A DNA stretch of 14,486 nucleotides from an uncultured Collinsella sp. (lineage in GTDB: Bacteria > Actinomycetota > Coriobacteriia > Coriobacteriales > Coriobacteriaceae), in assembly GCA_958443615.1 (NCBI GenBank), contig CAUCLI010000028.1:1-14486 (forward strand), in the 5' to 3' direction. The notes beneath the pieces are model-generated. The model had not been told where the DNA came from and searched no databases. It worked only from the letters and a program-made list of their open reading frames with translations. The position numbers and the translations under genes were made by a program. Each line of letters starts with the position of its first letter. The first letter of the stretch is position 1. Positions 1 through 6,381 of the stretch are shown here, piece by piece.

Positions 1-210
1 GGCGCGAAGCGCGGAGTCGATGCGGTCGCGGTTGGCGGAAACGCCGCGCGCGATCTCGATGGCGTACGGTGCCAGCGGACCCTTGGACAGGGTGTAGTCG
101 CCGGCCAGAACATCCTCGACGGAGACTTTTCGCATCTCAGACTGGAACAGGATCTGCAGCGCCTGGCTGCGGGCGAGCGTGCGCCCGCGGTTGACTTTGA
201 GACTTGCCAC
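1..210 (-). CDS. nusB: Transcription antitermination factor NusB (N-terminal 70 residues; rest beyond window)
   Basis: The minus-strand frame opens with GTG at 210 and runs off the window at position 1, giving 70 residues that begin VASLKVNRGRTLARSQALQI. The basic start followed by R-T-L-A-R-x-x-A-L-Q-I-L-F-Q is the usual NusB opening, an RNA-binding helix that contacts boxA with NusE (S10) in antitermination of rRNA operons. An AAGGAG ribosome site overlaps the stop codon of the upstream Asp23 gene and lies 6 bases before the GTG, which supports this start and suggests coupled translation. NusB follows an Asp23/YqhY gene in Bacillus and follows efp in mycobacteria, and both neighbours are present here. 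Only about half of a normal NusB (130-150 residues) is visible, so C-terminal integrity cannot be judged. Confidence 0.85.
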   Translation of the reverse strand, partial: MASLKVNRGRTLARSQALQILFQSEMRKVSVEDVLAGDYTLSKGPLAPYAIEIARGVSANRDRIDSALRA

Positions 211-213
211 GCG

Positions 214-573
214 CTACTCCTTGGGGAAGACGAGGCTGTCGATGCAGATGTTCACGCACTCGACCTCGACGCCGACCTGGGCGTCGATGGCGTTGGCGAC
301 GGCGACGCGCACGGCCTCGGCCAGCTGCTTGAACGGATAGCCGAAGAAGACCGTGAGGTGCACGGTCAGGCGAAGCTTGTCGTCGACGACCTCGGCCTCG
401 ACGTCCTCGCCCATGGGCACGGACTTGGTGGAGAACATGGAGACGAGGTTGGTGGCGAGGTCCTTCACGCCCACGGACGCGATGCCCTCGACCTCCTCGA
501 CGGCGCGCGAAACGATGGCGGTCAGCACCTCGGGTGCGATGCCGATGCCGGCGATGGTGATCTCTTGCGACAT
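214..573 (-). CDS. Asp23/Gls24 (YqhY-like) envelope-stress family protein
   Basis: A 119-residue protein with the Asp23 family pattern: an N-terminal strand (EITIAGIGIAPEVLTAIVSRAVEEVEGIASV), a short variable loop, a central strand pair (EAEVVDDKLRLTVHLTVFFGYPF), and a C-terminal amphipathic helix (QLAEAVRVAVANAIDAQVGVEVECVNICID). Members are small cytoplasmic or membrane-associated proteins; YqhY of Bacillus is linked to control of acetyl-CoA carboxylase and fatty-acid synthesis. No membrane segment is visible. A GTG at 579 is also in frame, but the AAAGGAG ribosome site overlaps it and lies 5 bases from the ATG at 573, so ATG is preferred. It lies 3 bases upstream of nusB, the same arrangement as yqhY-nusB. 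The family is clear, the exact role here is not. Confidence 0.88.
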   Translation of the reverse strand: MSQEITIAGIGIAPEVLTAIVSRAVEEVEGIASVGVKDLATNLVSMFSTKSVPMGEDVEAEVVDDKLRLTVHLTVFFGYPFKQLAEAVRVAVANAIDAQVGVEVECVNICIDSLVFPKE

Positions 574-578
574 GCCCA

Positions 579-585
579 CTCCTTT
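579..585 (-). promoter_or_regulatory. Ribosome binding site that fixes the Asp23 start
   Basis: AAAGGAG on the minus strand, 5 bases before the ATG at 573. It overlaps the alternative GTG at 579, so the GTG cannot use it. Confidence 0.7.
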
Positions 586-595
586 ACGTGGTAAG

Positions 596-620
596 CGCGC
601 GGCCCCATACGGGCCGCGCG
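596..620 (-). terminator. Strong GC-rich hairpin between efp and the Asp23 gene, possible terminator or attenuator
   Basis: Perfect 10-bp inverted repeat (CGCGCGGCCC / GGGCCGCGCG) with a 5-base loop, starting 25 bases after the efp stop. The sequence just downstream on the minus strand is CTTACC, so there is no proper U-tract. It could end most efp transcripts, act as an attenuator, or stabilise the efp 3' end. It ends 10 bases before the ribosome site of the Asp23 gene. Confidence 0.55.
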
Positions 621-645
621 ACGGACGTGCACTGGATTCGAGCGA

Positions 646-1209
646 TTAGAGGCGCTGGACGAACTCACCGGTGCGGGTGTCGACCTTGATGCGCTCGCCC
701 TCGTTGAGGTACATGGGGACCTGGACGACCGCGCCGGTGTCGATGGTGGCCGGCTTGGTGGCACCCTGGACGGTGTTGCCCTTGGCGCCCGGGACGGTCT
801 CGACGACCTCGGCCTCGATGAACATGGGCGGGTTCACGCCGAGCAGCTCGGTGTCGGCGTAGAGCAGCTGGGCGTTGTCGTTCTCGCGCAGCCACTTGGA
901 GTTGTCGCCGATGAAGTCGGCCGGGACGGCGATCTGCTCGTAGGAGGTCATGTCCATGAAGTAGTAGTTGTCGCCGTCGTTGTAGAGGTACTGCATCTCG
1001 TTGGTGATGAGCTGCACGCTCTCGAACTTGGAACCGGCGTTGCAGGTGTTCTCGACCACGCGGCCGGTCTTGAGGTCCTTGGTCTTGTAGCGGACGAAGG
1101 CGCCGCCCTTGCCCGGCTTGACGTGCTGGAACTCGACGATGGTGTAGTACTTGTCCTTGATCTTGAGACCCATGCCGTTGCGGAAGTCGGCGGTGGTGAT
1201 GGAAGCCAT
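646..1209 (-). CDS. efp: Translation elongation factor P
   Basis: A 187-residue protein of normal EF-P length. EF-P enters the ribosomal E site and rescues ribosomes stalled on consecutive prolines. The N-terminal KOW-like domain (about 1-63) carries the tip loop HVKPGKGGAF with lysine 34, the position modified in many bacteria. The OB domains follow, with the signature region near 150-172 (TVQGATKPATIDTGAVVQVP) and the usual end GERIKVDTRTGEFVQRL. The ATG at 1209 has an AGAAAGG ribosome site. A longer in-frame reading to 1644 is only the other frame of pepQ. A promoter lies 35-64 bases upstream inside the end of pepQ, so efp can be expressed alone. No gene for a lysine-34-modifying enzyme is in the window; whether K34 is modified cannot be said. 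Confidence 0.97.
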   Translation of the reverse strand: MASITTADFRNGMGLKIKDKYYTIVEFQHVKPGKGGAFVRYKTKDLKTGRVVENTCNAGSKFESVQLITNEMQYLYNDGDNYYFMDMTSYEQIAVPADFIGDNSKWLRENDNAQLLYADTELLGVNPPMFIEAEVVETVPGAKGNTVQGATKPATIDTGAVVQVPMYLNEGERIKVDTRTGEFVQRL

Positions 1210-1243
1210 GGCTTGCCTTTCTGTAGAGGAGTCGAACTTGAGA

Positions 1244-1273
1244 ATTATACTCGCAAAACGCCCTAGCAGTCGA
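1244..1273 (-). promoter_or_regulatory. Sigma70-type promoter for efp
   Basis: A perfect -10 hexamer TATAAT (1249-1244) is preceded by an 18-base spacer and a -35 hexamer TCGACT (1273-1268, 4 of 6 matches to TTGACA). The -35 lies inside the last codons of pepQ. The predicted start is near 1237, which gives a leader of about 28 bases containing the efp ribosome site. The A/T-rich -10 stands out in this GC-rich DNA. Confidence 0.65.
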
Positions 1274-2393
1274 TGACGACCAGCTCGTGCGTAGAGGTCG
1301 TGAAGGGCTCGTAGCCGGACCGAGTTACCACGCCATAGTCCTCCAGGCGCACGCCGCCCACACCGGGCAGGTAGATGCCGGGTTCCACGGTGATGACAGC
1401 GCCCTCCTCCACGATGTTGCTCTTGCGATCGAAGACCGGCAGCTCGTGGATGTCGATGCCCACGCCGTGGCCGAGGCCGTGGCCGTAGTACTCGCCGTAG
1501 CCCGCGTCCCCGATGATCTTCTGGGAGAGCAGGTGGATGTCGTGGCCGTCCACGCCGGCGTGAATCGCGGCGACGCACTCCTCGTGCGTGCGGCGGACGA
1601 TGTCGTAGATCTCGCGCTGCTTCTCGCTCGGCTCGCCCACGCAAACCGTGCGGGTCATGTCGGACTTGTAATCGCGGTAGCCCGCACCGTAGTCCATGAG
1701 GACGAAGTCGCCCTTCTCCACCACGCGGTCACCGGGGATGGCGTGCGGGTTGGCGGTGTTGGGGCCGCTCGCGACGATGGAGCCGAAGGCCAGGTCGTCT
1801 GCGCCGTGATCGAACATGAAGGTCTCGAGCTCAGTTCGGAGCTGCTTCTCCGTGTAACCGGGACGGATGAACTCGCACATATGGGCGAATGCGGCGTCGG
1901 TGATGGACTGCGCGTGGCGCATGAGCTCGATCTCCTCGGCGTCCTTGATGGCGCGCATGAGCTGGAGGTCGCCGTGCATGAGGGGCAGGCTCGCGCAAAT
2001 GGAGCAATCCTCGAGGCCGCGTTCGATGCCGCGGAAGAAGTTGATGTGCATGTCGTCCTCGACGGCGACGACGCGGCTCTTGGTGGAGCGGGCGCGCTCG
2101 GCGACCCAGCGGGGCATGTCGATGACGTCCATGTCGCGCTGCCAGGGGCTACCGGTGGGCAACTTCTCCGCGAAGGAGTTGTAGTAGCGCGAGTCGGTGG
2201 GCAGGAAGCACTCGTCGGCCGTGACGAACGCCACGTGCGGGTACTCCCCGGTGTAGTCGAAGACGCGCATGGCGCCGGTGAGCCAACGCAGGTTGGCCTC
2301 GTCGCGCACGACCACGGCGTCGTAGCCGCGCTCGGCCATGAGGGTGCGCAGACGGGCGATGCGGCCAGCGGGACCGTTGAGGATTTCGGACAT
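1263..2393 (-). CDS. pepQ: Xaa-Pro peptidase (M24B family, PepP/PepQ type)
   Basis: A 376-residue cytoplasmic metallopeptidase expected to cut Xaa-Pro bonds in dipeptides or at peptide N-termini. An N-terminal creatinase-like domain (about 10-140) precedes the pita-bread catalytic domain (about 155-370). All five metal ligands are present: D234 (LMDYGAGY), D245 (YKSDMTRT), H309 (YGHGLGHGVG), E337 (TVEPGIYLP) and E351 (GGVRLEDYG). The catalytic histidines H217 (NPHAIPG) and H316 (DIHELP) are also there. The ATG at 2393 has an AAAGGAAG ribosome site. In actinobacteria this gene stands between aroB and efp, as here; pairing with efp may reflect a shared link to proline-rich proteins, but that is inference. 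Sequence alone does not separate aminopeptidase P from prolidase. Confidence 0.93.
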   Translation of the reverse strand: MSEILNGPAGRIARLRTLMAERGYDAVVVRDEANLRWLTGAMRVFDYTGEYPHVAFVTADECFLPTDSRYYNSFAEKLPTGSPWQRDMDVIDMPRWVAERARSTKSRVVAVEDDMHINFFRGIERGLEDCSICASLPLMHGDLQLMRAIKDAEEIELMRHAQSITDAAFAHMCEFIRPGYTEKQLRTELETFMFDHGADDLAFGSIVASGPNTANPHAIPGDRVVEKGDFVLMDYGAGYRDYKSDMTRTVCVGEPSEKQREIYDIVRRTHEECVAAIHAGVDGHDIHLLSQKIIGDAGYGEYYGHGLGHGVGIDIHELPVFDRKSNIVEEGAVITVEPGIYLPGVGGVRLEDYGVVTRSGYEPFTTSTHELVVIDC

Positions 2394-2412
2394 GGTTCTT
2401 CCTTTCTCATGA

Positions 2413-2426
2413 GGTTCTATGGAACC
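2413..2426 (-). repeat. Small perfect inverted repeat in the pepQ leader
   Basis: GGTTC-CATA-GAACC on the minus strand has 5-bp arms and a 4-base loop, ending about 19 bases before the pepQ ATG and just ahead of its ribosome site. It could be a small leader hairpin or an operator half-site pair. It is short, so chance is possible. Confidence 0.35.
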
Positions 2427-2504
2427 GGATCATTACCAGTATGCTCGTAGTCTTCATACAAACGGGAGACCGCTGCGATCTGGGGAACGCGCGGAAATGC
2501 ACTC

Positions 2505-2533
2505 GTCCCCATTTCGCGTGCCCCCGTTTCGCG
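2505..2533 (-). repeat. Tandem imperfect 14-bp direct repeat
   Basis: Read on the plus strand, 2505-2518 and 2520-2533 match at 12 of 14 positions (core CCCC-N-TTTCGCG) with a 15-base period. The first unit can also pair with 2490-2499 (CGCGGAAATG against CATTTCGCG, one bulge). It may be a regulator binding site upstream of pepQ or remnant sequence after the aroB-like stop. Confidence 0.4.
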
Positions 2534-2554
2534 GAACCGGAAGCGGGATGGGCG

Positions 2555-3649
2555 CTAGTCGGGTTTGCGCGATGCCAAAAACGCGCGGGCATGGCGCTCG
2601 AGCACCTCGTCCTCAACGGAGGAGAGGCGGATGACCCCCGGATACTTGGGGAGTGCGAGCTGGAAACGGTTCGCCCTGCGGAAGCGCTCGGTGCGGAGCG
2701 CCTCGATGAACGCACCCACGTCGATATCGAACGAGAGCTCCCCCACCCCCAGGTCCTCGAGATGGTCATCGAGCGCAAACACCTCATCGACGCTGAAATC
2801 GCATGCATCGATGGCGAGACGGGCCTCGAAGCGCATGCCCTCGGCGAGCAACAGGTAGCGAGGAGGCAGGTCCCCGGACCAGCACGAGGCGAGCGCGCGG
2901 GCGGTCGTCTGCCCGAAAAGGGTGGCCCTGCGGGCGGAGGGGCTCACGGACTTGGCGATGTTCAAACGGGCTGTGAGCGTGGTGGAGAGCGCCTCGATGA
3001 TGGAGGCCTCGCTGCTATCGACCACGCCCTGGACCGTCGCGCCGAACCCATCCCAACACGCACGGCTCTCCGAAAGATGGGCGGCGCACATGAGGACATA
3101 GCCCCAACCGTTCTCATCCACGCCCCTGCCGGAGACCAGGTCGAGATCGCAAACGACCAAAGAGACCTCGGGCACGATGCTGACGGCGGCATCATCCCCC
3201 TCGACTGCGAGCGGGGTCATCTGGGTGGCGCATGACATCATGGCGTCGAGCGTCACCGGCACGAGGGAGCAGGACACGCCGCCGCGCCACGTGCGGGAGA
3301 CATAAGACGCGAGCGAGCACGCCTCGTGACCGCCCACACCGACGATGAGATCCTCGCCCGTGATGCCGGAAGCCGCGAGGTCGGTGTACAGCGACGCGGC
3401 GGAATCGGCGCGAAGGGCCGTGGAATCATCGACGGCGACCTCGGACACGCGGAAGCCGGCATCGACCAGGGCGCGGCGGACCTTGAGAAGGACCTCTCCC
3501 TCGACGGCGGATGAACTCAGCAGGAAGGCGCGACAGGGCTTTCCCACCGCACCCGAGAAGAACTTCGCGAGCTCATCCAGCGCACCGTAGCCGAGGCGCA
3601 CATCGGTGCTGCGCGAGCCGAAGGAAAGCAATTTACGACGGATCGTCAT
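2555..3649 (-). CDS. aroB: Degenerate 3-dehydroquinate synthase-like protein (AroB fold, active-site residues lost)
   Basis: A 364-residue protein, normal AroB length, in the position aroB holds in actinobacteria. The outline aligns throughout: DLIVGVGG (101-107) to the NAD-binding LGGG, RGGVSCSLVPVTLDAM (122-137) to RG-x-P-TTLL, VVCDLD (165-170), ARRATLFGQTTARALA to LRALLN-x-GHTFGHAIE, and AEGM to AAGM. The chemistry is missing. By my alignment to E. coli AroB the zinc ligands become Y184 (for Glu), Q247 (for His) and R264 (for His), the second His of GHTFGH is R251, GGGVVGD has become GGHEACS, and the DSSVGGK segment is SCATQMT. Dehydroquinate synthesis by the usual mechanism looks impossible. 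The frame is open and full length, so it appears to be kept as a protein. Its ATG overlaps the aroK stop by four bases (ATGA), implying coupled translation. Role unknown. Confidence 0.8.
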   Translation of the reverse strand: MTIRRKLLSFGSRSTDVRLGYGALDELAKFFSGAVGKPCRAFLLSSSAVEGEVLLKVRRALVDAGFRVSEVAVDDSTALRADSAASLYTDLAASGITGEDLIVGVGGHEACSLASYVSRTWRGGVSCSLVPVTLDAMMSCATQMTPLAVEGDDAAVSIVPEVSLVVCDLDLVSGRGVDENGWGYVLMCAAHLSESRACWDGFGATVQGVVDSSEASIIEALSTTLTARLNIAKSVSPSARRATLFGQTTARALASCWSGDLPPRYLLLAEGMRFEARLAIDACDFSVDEVFALDDHLEDLGVGELSFDIDVGAFIEALRTERFRRANRFQLALPKYPGVIRLSSVEDEVLERHARAFLASRKPD

Positions 3650-4179
3650 ATCAGACCACGCTCCAAAAGAAGCTCTGCAACGGTATAGGAGACCTCGGTG
3701 AATGAGGTGCCGCGGATATCCACGGTGAGATCGGCGGCGCTTTCGTACAGCGGGCGCCTGTGTTCGAGCAGTCCGGCGGCATGCTCGGCGCTGCGGAAAT
3801 CGGGCCGTGTGTCGGATCGCCTGATCTGACGAAGCGAATCGTCGAGATCACCCTCGAGGTAGACGCAATACCCCATCTCATGGATCAGCTCGATGTTGCG
3901 AGGTGTCTCGATCACTCCCCCGCCGCACGAGACGAGCAGGCTCCGCTCGGAACGCAGGCCCTCGAGCGCCTCGGTTTCGAGTTGGCGGAAGCGCCGCTCG
4001 CCGTCGGTCTCGAAGACCTGCGATACCGTCTTGCCGCACTTGCGCTCGACGAGACGGTCGGTATCCACGAAGCGCCGGTGGAACATGCGCCCCAGGTTGC
4101 GGGCGAGCGTCGACTTCCCGGCGCCCAGAAACCCGACGAAGAAGATGTGGTCGCATCCGCGCTTGACGGTGGAGGTCAT
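3646..4179 (-). CDS. aroK: Shikimate kinase
   Basis: A 177-residue P-loop kinase that would phosphorylate shikimate with ATP in the cytoplasm. Walker A is GFLGAGKST (16-24). Shikimate-binding residues match those of the mycobacterial enzyme: D41 in VDTD, R65 in RRFRQLE, the GGG at 86-88 (SCGGGVIE), and R141 in EHRRPLY. A lid arginine (R125, TRPDF) is present, though the lid reads RSDTRPDFRS rather than the common RPLL. The enzyme therefore looks functional, in contrast to its AroB-like partner, with which it shares an ATGA overlap. It starts 6 bases after the yqeG stop; an AGGAG overlapping that stop supports the ATG at 4179. If the shikimate pathway is incomplete in this organism it might act on another small hydroxylated substrate, which is speculation. 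Confidence 0.9.
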   Translation of the reverse strand: MTSTVKRGCDHIFFVGFLGAGKSTLARNLGRMFHRRFVDTDRLVERKCGKTVSQVFETDGERRFRQLETEALEGLRSERSLLVSCGGGVIETPRNIELIHEMGYCVYLEGDLDDSLRQIRRSDTRPDFRSAEHAAGLLEHRRPLYESAADLTVDIRGTSFTEVSYTVAELLLERGLI

Positions 4180-4185
4180 ACGGCT

Positions 4186-4683
4186 CTACTCCTCGCAACG
4201 CAGGTCGCGTAGCGCCATGCGCTCGAAGATGCGGAAGATGTGCGTGTACCACAGGTCGGTGGTGGACTGCGGCTTGACGAGGATCGTCATGACGCCGGCG
4301 AGCTTGCCGCCCCACACGTCGGTGTAGAGCTGGTCGCCGATCATGACGGCGTCCTCCTTGCGGGCGCCGAGACGGCGCATCCCGGACGTGATGGCGAAGG
4401 GCAGCGGCTTGCAGGCGAAGGAGATGTAATCCATGCCGAGCTCTCCCGCTGAACGGGAGACGTGGCTCACGTGCCAGTTGTTGGATACCATGATGAGCTC
4501 GAAACCGAGCTGACGTGCGTGGTCGAGCCATTTCGCGACGGACTCGGGAGCGCACTTCCGATCGCGCGGGACGAGCGTGTTGTCACGGTCGAGCAAGATG
4601 GCGCGCTTGCCGGACGCCCAGAGGACATCGAGGTCGATGCGCTCGACCGAGGAAACGTAGCGGTTGGGGGAAAAGATGCTCAT
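4186..4683 (-). CDS. yqeG: YqeG-family HAD phosphatase (class IIIA)
   Basis: A 165-residue HAD-superfamily phosphatase. Motif I is LLDRDNTLV with nucleophile D32 and acid D34, motif II is VSNN with S67, motif III is the lysine K92 in ACKPLPFA, and motif IV is GDQLYTDVWGG with D117 and D122. The absence of a large cap domain and the N-NT-LV signature fit the YqeG/GEP4-like branch, whose eukaryotic member dephosphorylates phosphatidylglycerophosphate; the bacterial substrate is not settled. The second motif I residue is arginine instead of a hydrophobic residue. The ATG at 4683 follows the mltG stop by 5 bases, with a GGGAG ribosome site overlapping the end of mltG. It occupies the place where actinobacterial relatives usually carry aroE and aroC between mltG and aroK. 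Confidence 0.87.
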   Translation of the reverse strand: MSIFSPNRYVSSVERIDLDVLWASGKRAILLDRDNTLVPRDRKCAPESVAKWLDHARQLGFELIMVSNNWHVSHVSRSAGELGMDYISFACKPLPFAITSGMRRLGARKEDAVMIGDQLYTDVWGGKLAGVMTILVKPQSTTDLWYTHIFRIFERMALRDLRCEE

Positions 4684-4688
4684 GGGTA

Positions 4689-5939
4689 TTACTCCCAGGA
4701 CTTCTGATGATCTTCGTAGGTCTCGGAGAAGAACTCCTCGTCCTGCGTGATGTAGAAGTACAAGTCGTTCGAATCGGTCGGGTTCAGGGTCGCGCCGATC
4801 GCCTCGGCTGAGGGGGAGCAGATCGGCGTGGGCGGGAGCCCGGCGTTCTTGTACGAGTTGTACGGGCTGTCGATCGTCTGGATGTCGTCGGCGGTGACCT
4901 CCCCGCCGGTGACGTACATGAGCGTCGCGTCGCTCTGCAGATAGGTGCGTCCGGCGAAGTCGCCCTTGCCGGCGAGGCGGTTCAGGAACACCGATGCCAC
5001 ATGGGCGCGCTGGTCCGCGTTGAGTCCCTCGCGCTCGACGATGGAGGCGAGGTTGAGCAGCTGATACTGCGTGAGATCGACTCCGTACCGCTCCTTGATG
5101 GCGGCGAGGCCGGAATCGAAATCAAGGGCGTCGAGGACATCGACCTGATACTGGCCGAGCATCGCGCGGATGATTTGGTCGGCGGTGGGGGTTCCCTGGA
5201 AGGAGTATGTTTTGGGGAACAGGAACCCCTCGAGCGAATCATCCGCCACGTCGGCGAGAAACGCGAAATCCCCCACGTAGGCAGAAGCCTTCGCCTGAGC
5301 CAGAAAATCGCTCGCGGGGATGCCGTAGGTCTCCTCGACGATCGCGGCGGTCTGCGCGACGGTCTTGCCCTCGGGAATCGTGAGCTTGACGCCCTCGACA
5401 TTCGGGCCGGCGACGAGCTGCTTCACGACGGATATGGGGTCCTGCAAGGTCTCGAACCGATACTCTCCCGGTTTGAGCTGCATCTCCGCCCCGAGTTTCT
5501 TGACGGCGGCGTAATACTCGCTCACATCCTCCACCACATGGTTCTCTGCGAGCGTCTGCGCGATGAGATCGCCCGAGGCGCCCTCGGGAATGGTGACGGC
5601 GACAGGCTGACCGGCCTCGATGCTCTCACCCGAACCGCCGAAGATACGCGGGAAGACGAAGACCGCGGCGGCGAAAACGACGGCGAGGGCGAGAAGGACC
5701 CCGATCACGACCGGGGCCGCGGACCTTTTCCGGGCGGATGCCCGGTACGCGGGACGGGACCCGCCCGCATGGGCGTGGGAATTGGGGCGGGATGCGCTCC
5801 GAACCCCCTGATGCGCGGGGCGAACGGGCGCCGGGCGCGGTACGGCACGAGGGGCGGGAGCCTGCTGGTCCTGGCGGAATCGCTTGCCCGCCGGTCGCTG
5901 TCGATCGGTGTCGCGATGCGGTCCGGAGACGTTAGCCAC
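4689..5939 (-). CDS. mltG: Endolytic peptidoglycan transglycosylase MltG
   Basis: A single-pass membrane enzyme (416 residues) that cleaves nascent glycan strands and is thought to set their length. Numbered from the upstream ATG at 5945, residues 1-75 are a cytoplasmic tail rich in Pro, Arg, Ala and His. One membrane helix spans about 78-99 (VVIGVLLALAVVFAAAVFVF), two LysM-like segments start at VTIPEG (117) and LTIPEG (188), and the YceG catalytic domain follows. The catalytic glutamate is E304 in LASIVEREG, and the conserved YNSYKNAGLPPTPICSPS block (362-379) is present. GTG at 5939 is preferred: an AAAGGA site lies 5 bases upstream of it, whereas the same site abuts the ATG at 5945. From the GTG the gene overlaps ruvX by 8 bases. 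Confidence 0.92.
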   Translation of the reverse strand: MANVSGPHRDTDRQRPAGKRFRQDQQAPAPRAVPRPAPVRPAHQGVRSASRPNSHAHAGGSRPAYRASARKRSAAPVVIGVLLALAVVFAAAVFVFPRIFGGSGESIEAGQPVAVTIPEGASGDLIAQTLAENHVVEDVSEYYAAVKKLGAEMQLKPGEYRFETLQDPISVVKQLVAGPNVEGVKLTIPEGKTVAQTAAIVEETYGIPASDFLAQAKASAYVGDFAFLADVADDSLEGFLFPKTYSFQGTPTADQIIRAMLGQYQVDVLDALDFDSGLAAIKERYGVDLTQYQLLNLASIVEREGLNADQRAHVASVFLNRLAGKGDFAGRTYLQSDATLMYVTGGEVTADDIQTIDSPYNSYKNAGLPPTPICSPSAEAIGATLNPTDSNDLYFYITQDEEFFSETYEDHQKSWE

Positions 5940-6360
5940 GGTCATCCTTTCGTTGATGGGAATCGAGCCACGCCTGAAGGAACAGGGAGGCAGAGATCAT
6001 ATCGACCTTACCGCGCATCTGCTTCTCACTCAAACCCTGCTCGCGCAGGATGCGCTTCGCCTCGGTGGACGTGAGCCTCTCGTCGATGAACTCGAGGGGA
6101 AGCCCCGTCGCGGAGGCGATGCGCCCTGCGACCTCGCGGATGCGCTCCGCCTGGGGCCCCTCTTCACCGGACATGGTCTGGGGAAGACCGCAGACCAAGA
6201 CGTCGGGCTCATGGTCTTCCAAGATCATGCGAAATGAGCGGGACATCCCCTCGACTTCGCATGCGGGAAGGACCTTGAGCGGCATGGCGACCCGGCCGGT
6301 GCGATCGGACACCGCGATGCCGGTACGGGTGCCGCCGATATCGAGTGCGATAGCTACCAC
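5932..6360 (-). CDS. ruvX: RuvX/YqgF family RNase H-fold nuclease (16S rRNA processing / Holliday junction resolvase-like)
   Basis: A 142-residue RNase H-fold protein; YqgF in E. coli acts in 16S rRNA 5'-end maturation, and mycobacterial RuvX resolves Holliday junctions. Visible motifs are IALDIGGTRTGIAVSD with the first acidic residue, VCGLPQTMSGEEG in place of the usual GLP-x-NMDG block, FIDERLTSTEA with the second acidic pair, and KVDMISASLFLQAWLD with the third. The catalytic set is intact. The frame extends to a TTG at 6375, but a GGAAAGG site lies 6 bases before GTG 6360, so translation most likely begins VVAIALDIGG. It follows alaS by 21 bases and overlaps mltG; alaS-ruvX-mltG is a widely conserved string in Gram-positive bacteria. 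Confidence 0.93.
   Translation of the reverse strand: MVAIALDIGGTRTGIAVSDRTGRVAMPLKVLPACEVEGMSRSFRMILEDHEPDVLVCGLPQTMSGEEGPQAERIREVAGRIASATGLPLEFIDERLTSTEAKRILREQGLSEKQMRGKVDMISASLFLQAWLDSHQRKDDRG
5945..5951 (-). promoter_or_regulatory. Ribosome binding site deciding the mltG start
   Basis: GAAAGGA on the minus strand inside the end of ruvX. It lies 5 bases before GTG 5939 and has no usable spacing to ATG 5945, of which it includes the first base. Confidence 0.55.
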
Positions 6361-6366
6361 GGGCCG

Positions 6367-6373
6367 CCTTTCC
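6367..6373 (-). promoter_or_regulatory. Ribosome binding site deciding the ruvX start
   Basis: GGAAAGG on the minus strand, 6 bases before GTG 6360. It overlaps the alternative TTG at 6375, which therefore lacks a site of its own. Confidence 0.6.
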
Positions 6374-6381
6374 AAAGAGAT

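Larger units (their letters stand above)
2394..2554. other. 161-bp intergenic region between the aroB-like gene and pepQ
   Basis: This is the longest gap between genes in the window. It holds a tandem pair of GC-rich 14-bp repeats and a short inverted repeat (listed separately). I find no convincing -35/-10 pair for pepQ and no hairpin followed by a T-run. Its size suggests that the long alaS-to-aroB transcript ends here and pepQ begins a new one. Confidence 0.4.

Noticed and set aside
184..203. Cysteine-rich segment of AlaS (residue numbering) considered as an unusual metal site
   Set aside because: The GCG-x-x-x-C-x-PGCDCDRF segment is common in AlaS from many bacteria and is not unusual.
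1210..1644. N-terminal extension of efp to a 332-codon frame
   Set aside because: The extension is an Arg-rich out-of-frame reading of pepQ; EF-P length, ribosome site and promoter place the start at 1209.
2407..2457. A 16-codon minus-strand ORF (begins MKTTSILVMI) ending just before the pepQ ribosome site, a possible leader peptide
   Set aside because: No Shine-Dalgarno sequence precedes its ATG (the bases upstream read CTCCCGTTTGT), and it has no run of regulatory codons.
4663..4689. GTTGGG-N15-GGGTAT on the plus strand, resembling a SigB/SigF promoter
   Set aside because: The -35 is GTTG rather than GTTT, it points antisense into mltG, no plus-strand gene follows, and the GGGTAT arises from the mltG stop/yqeG start sequence.
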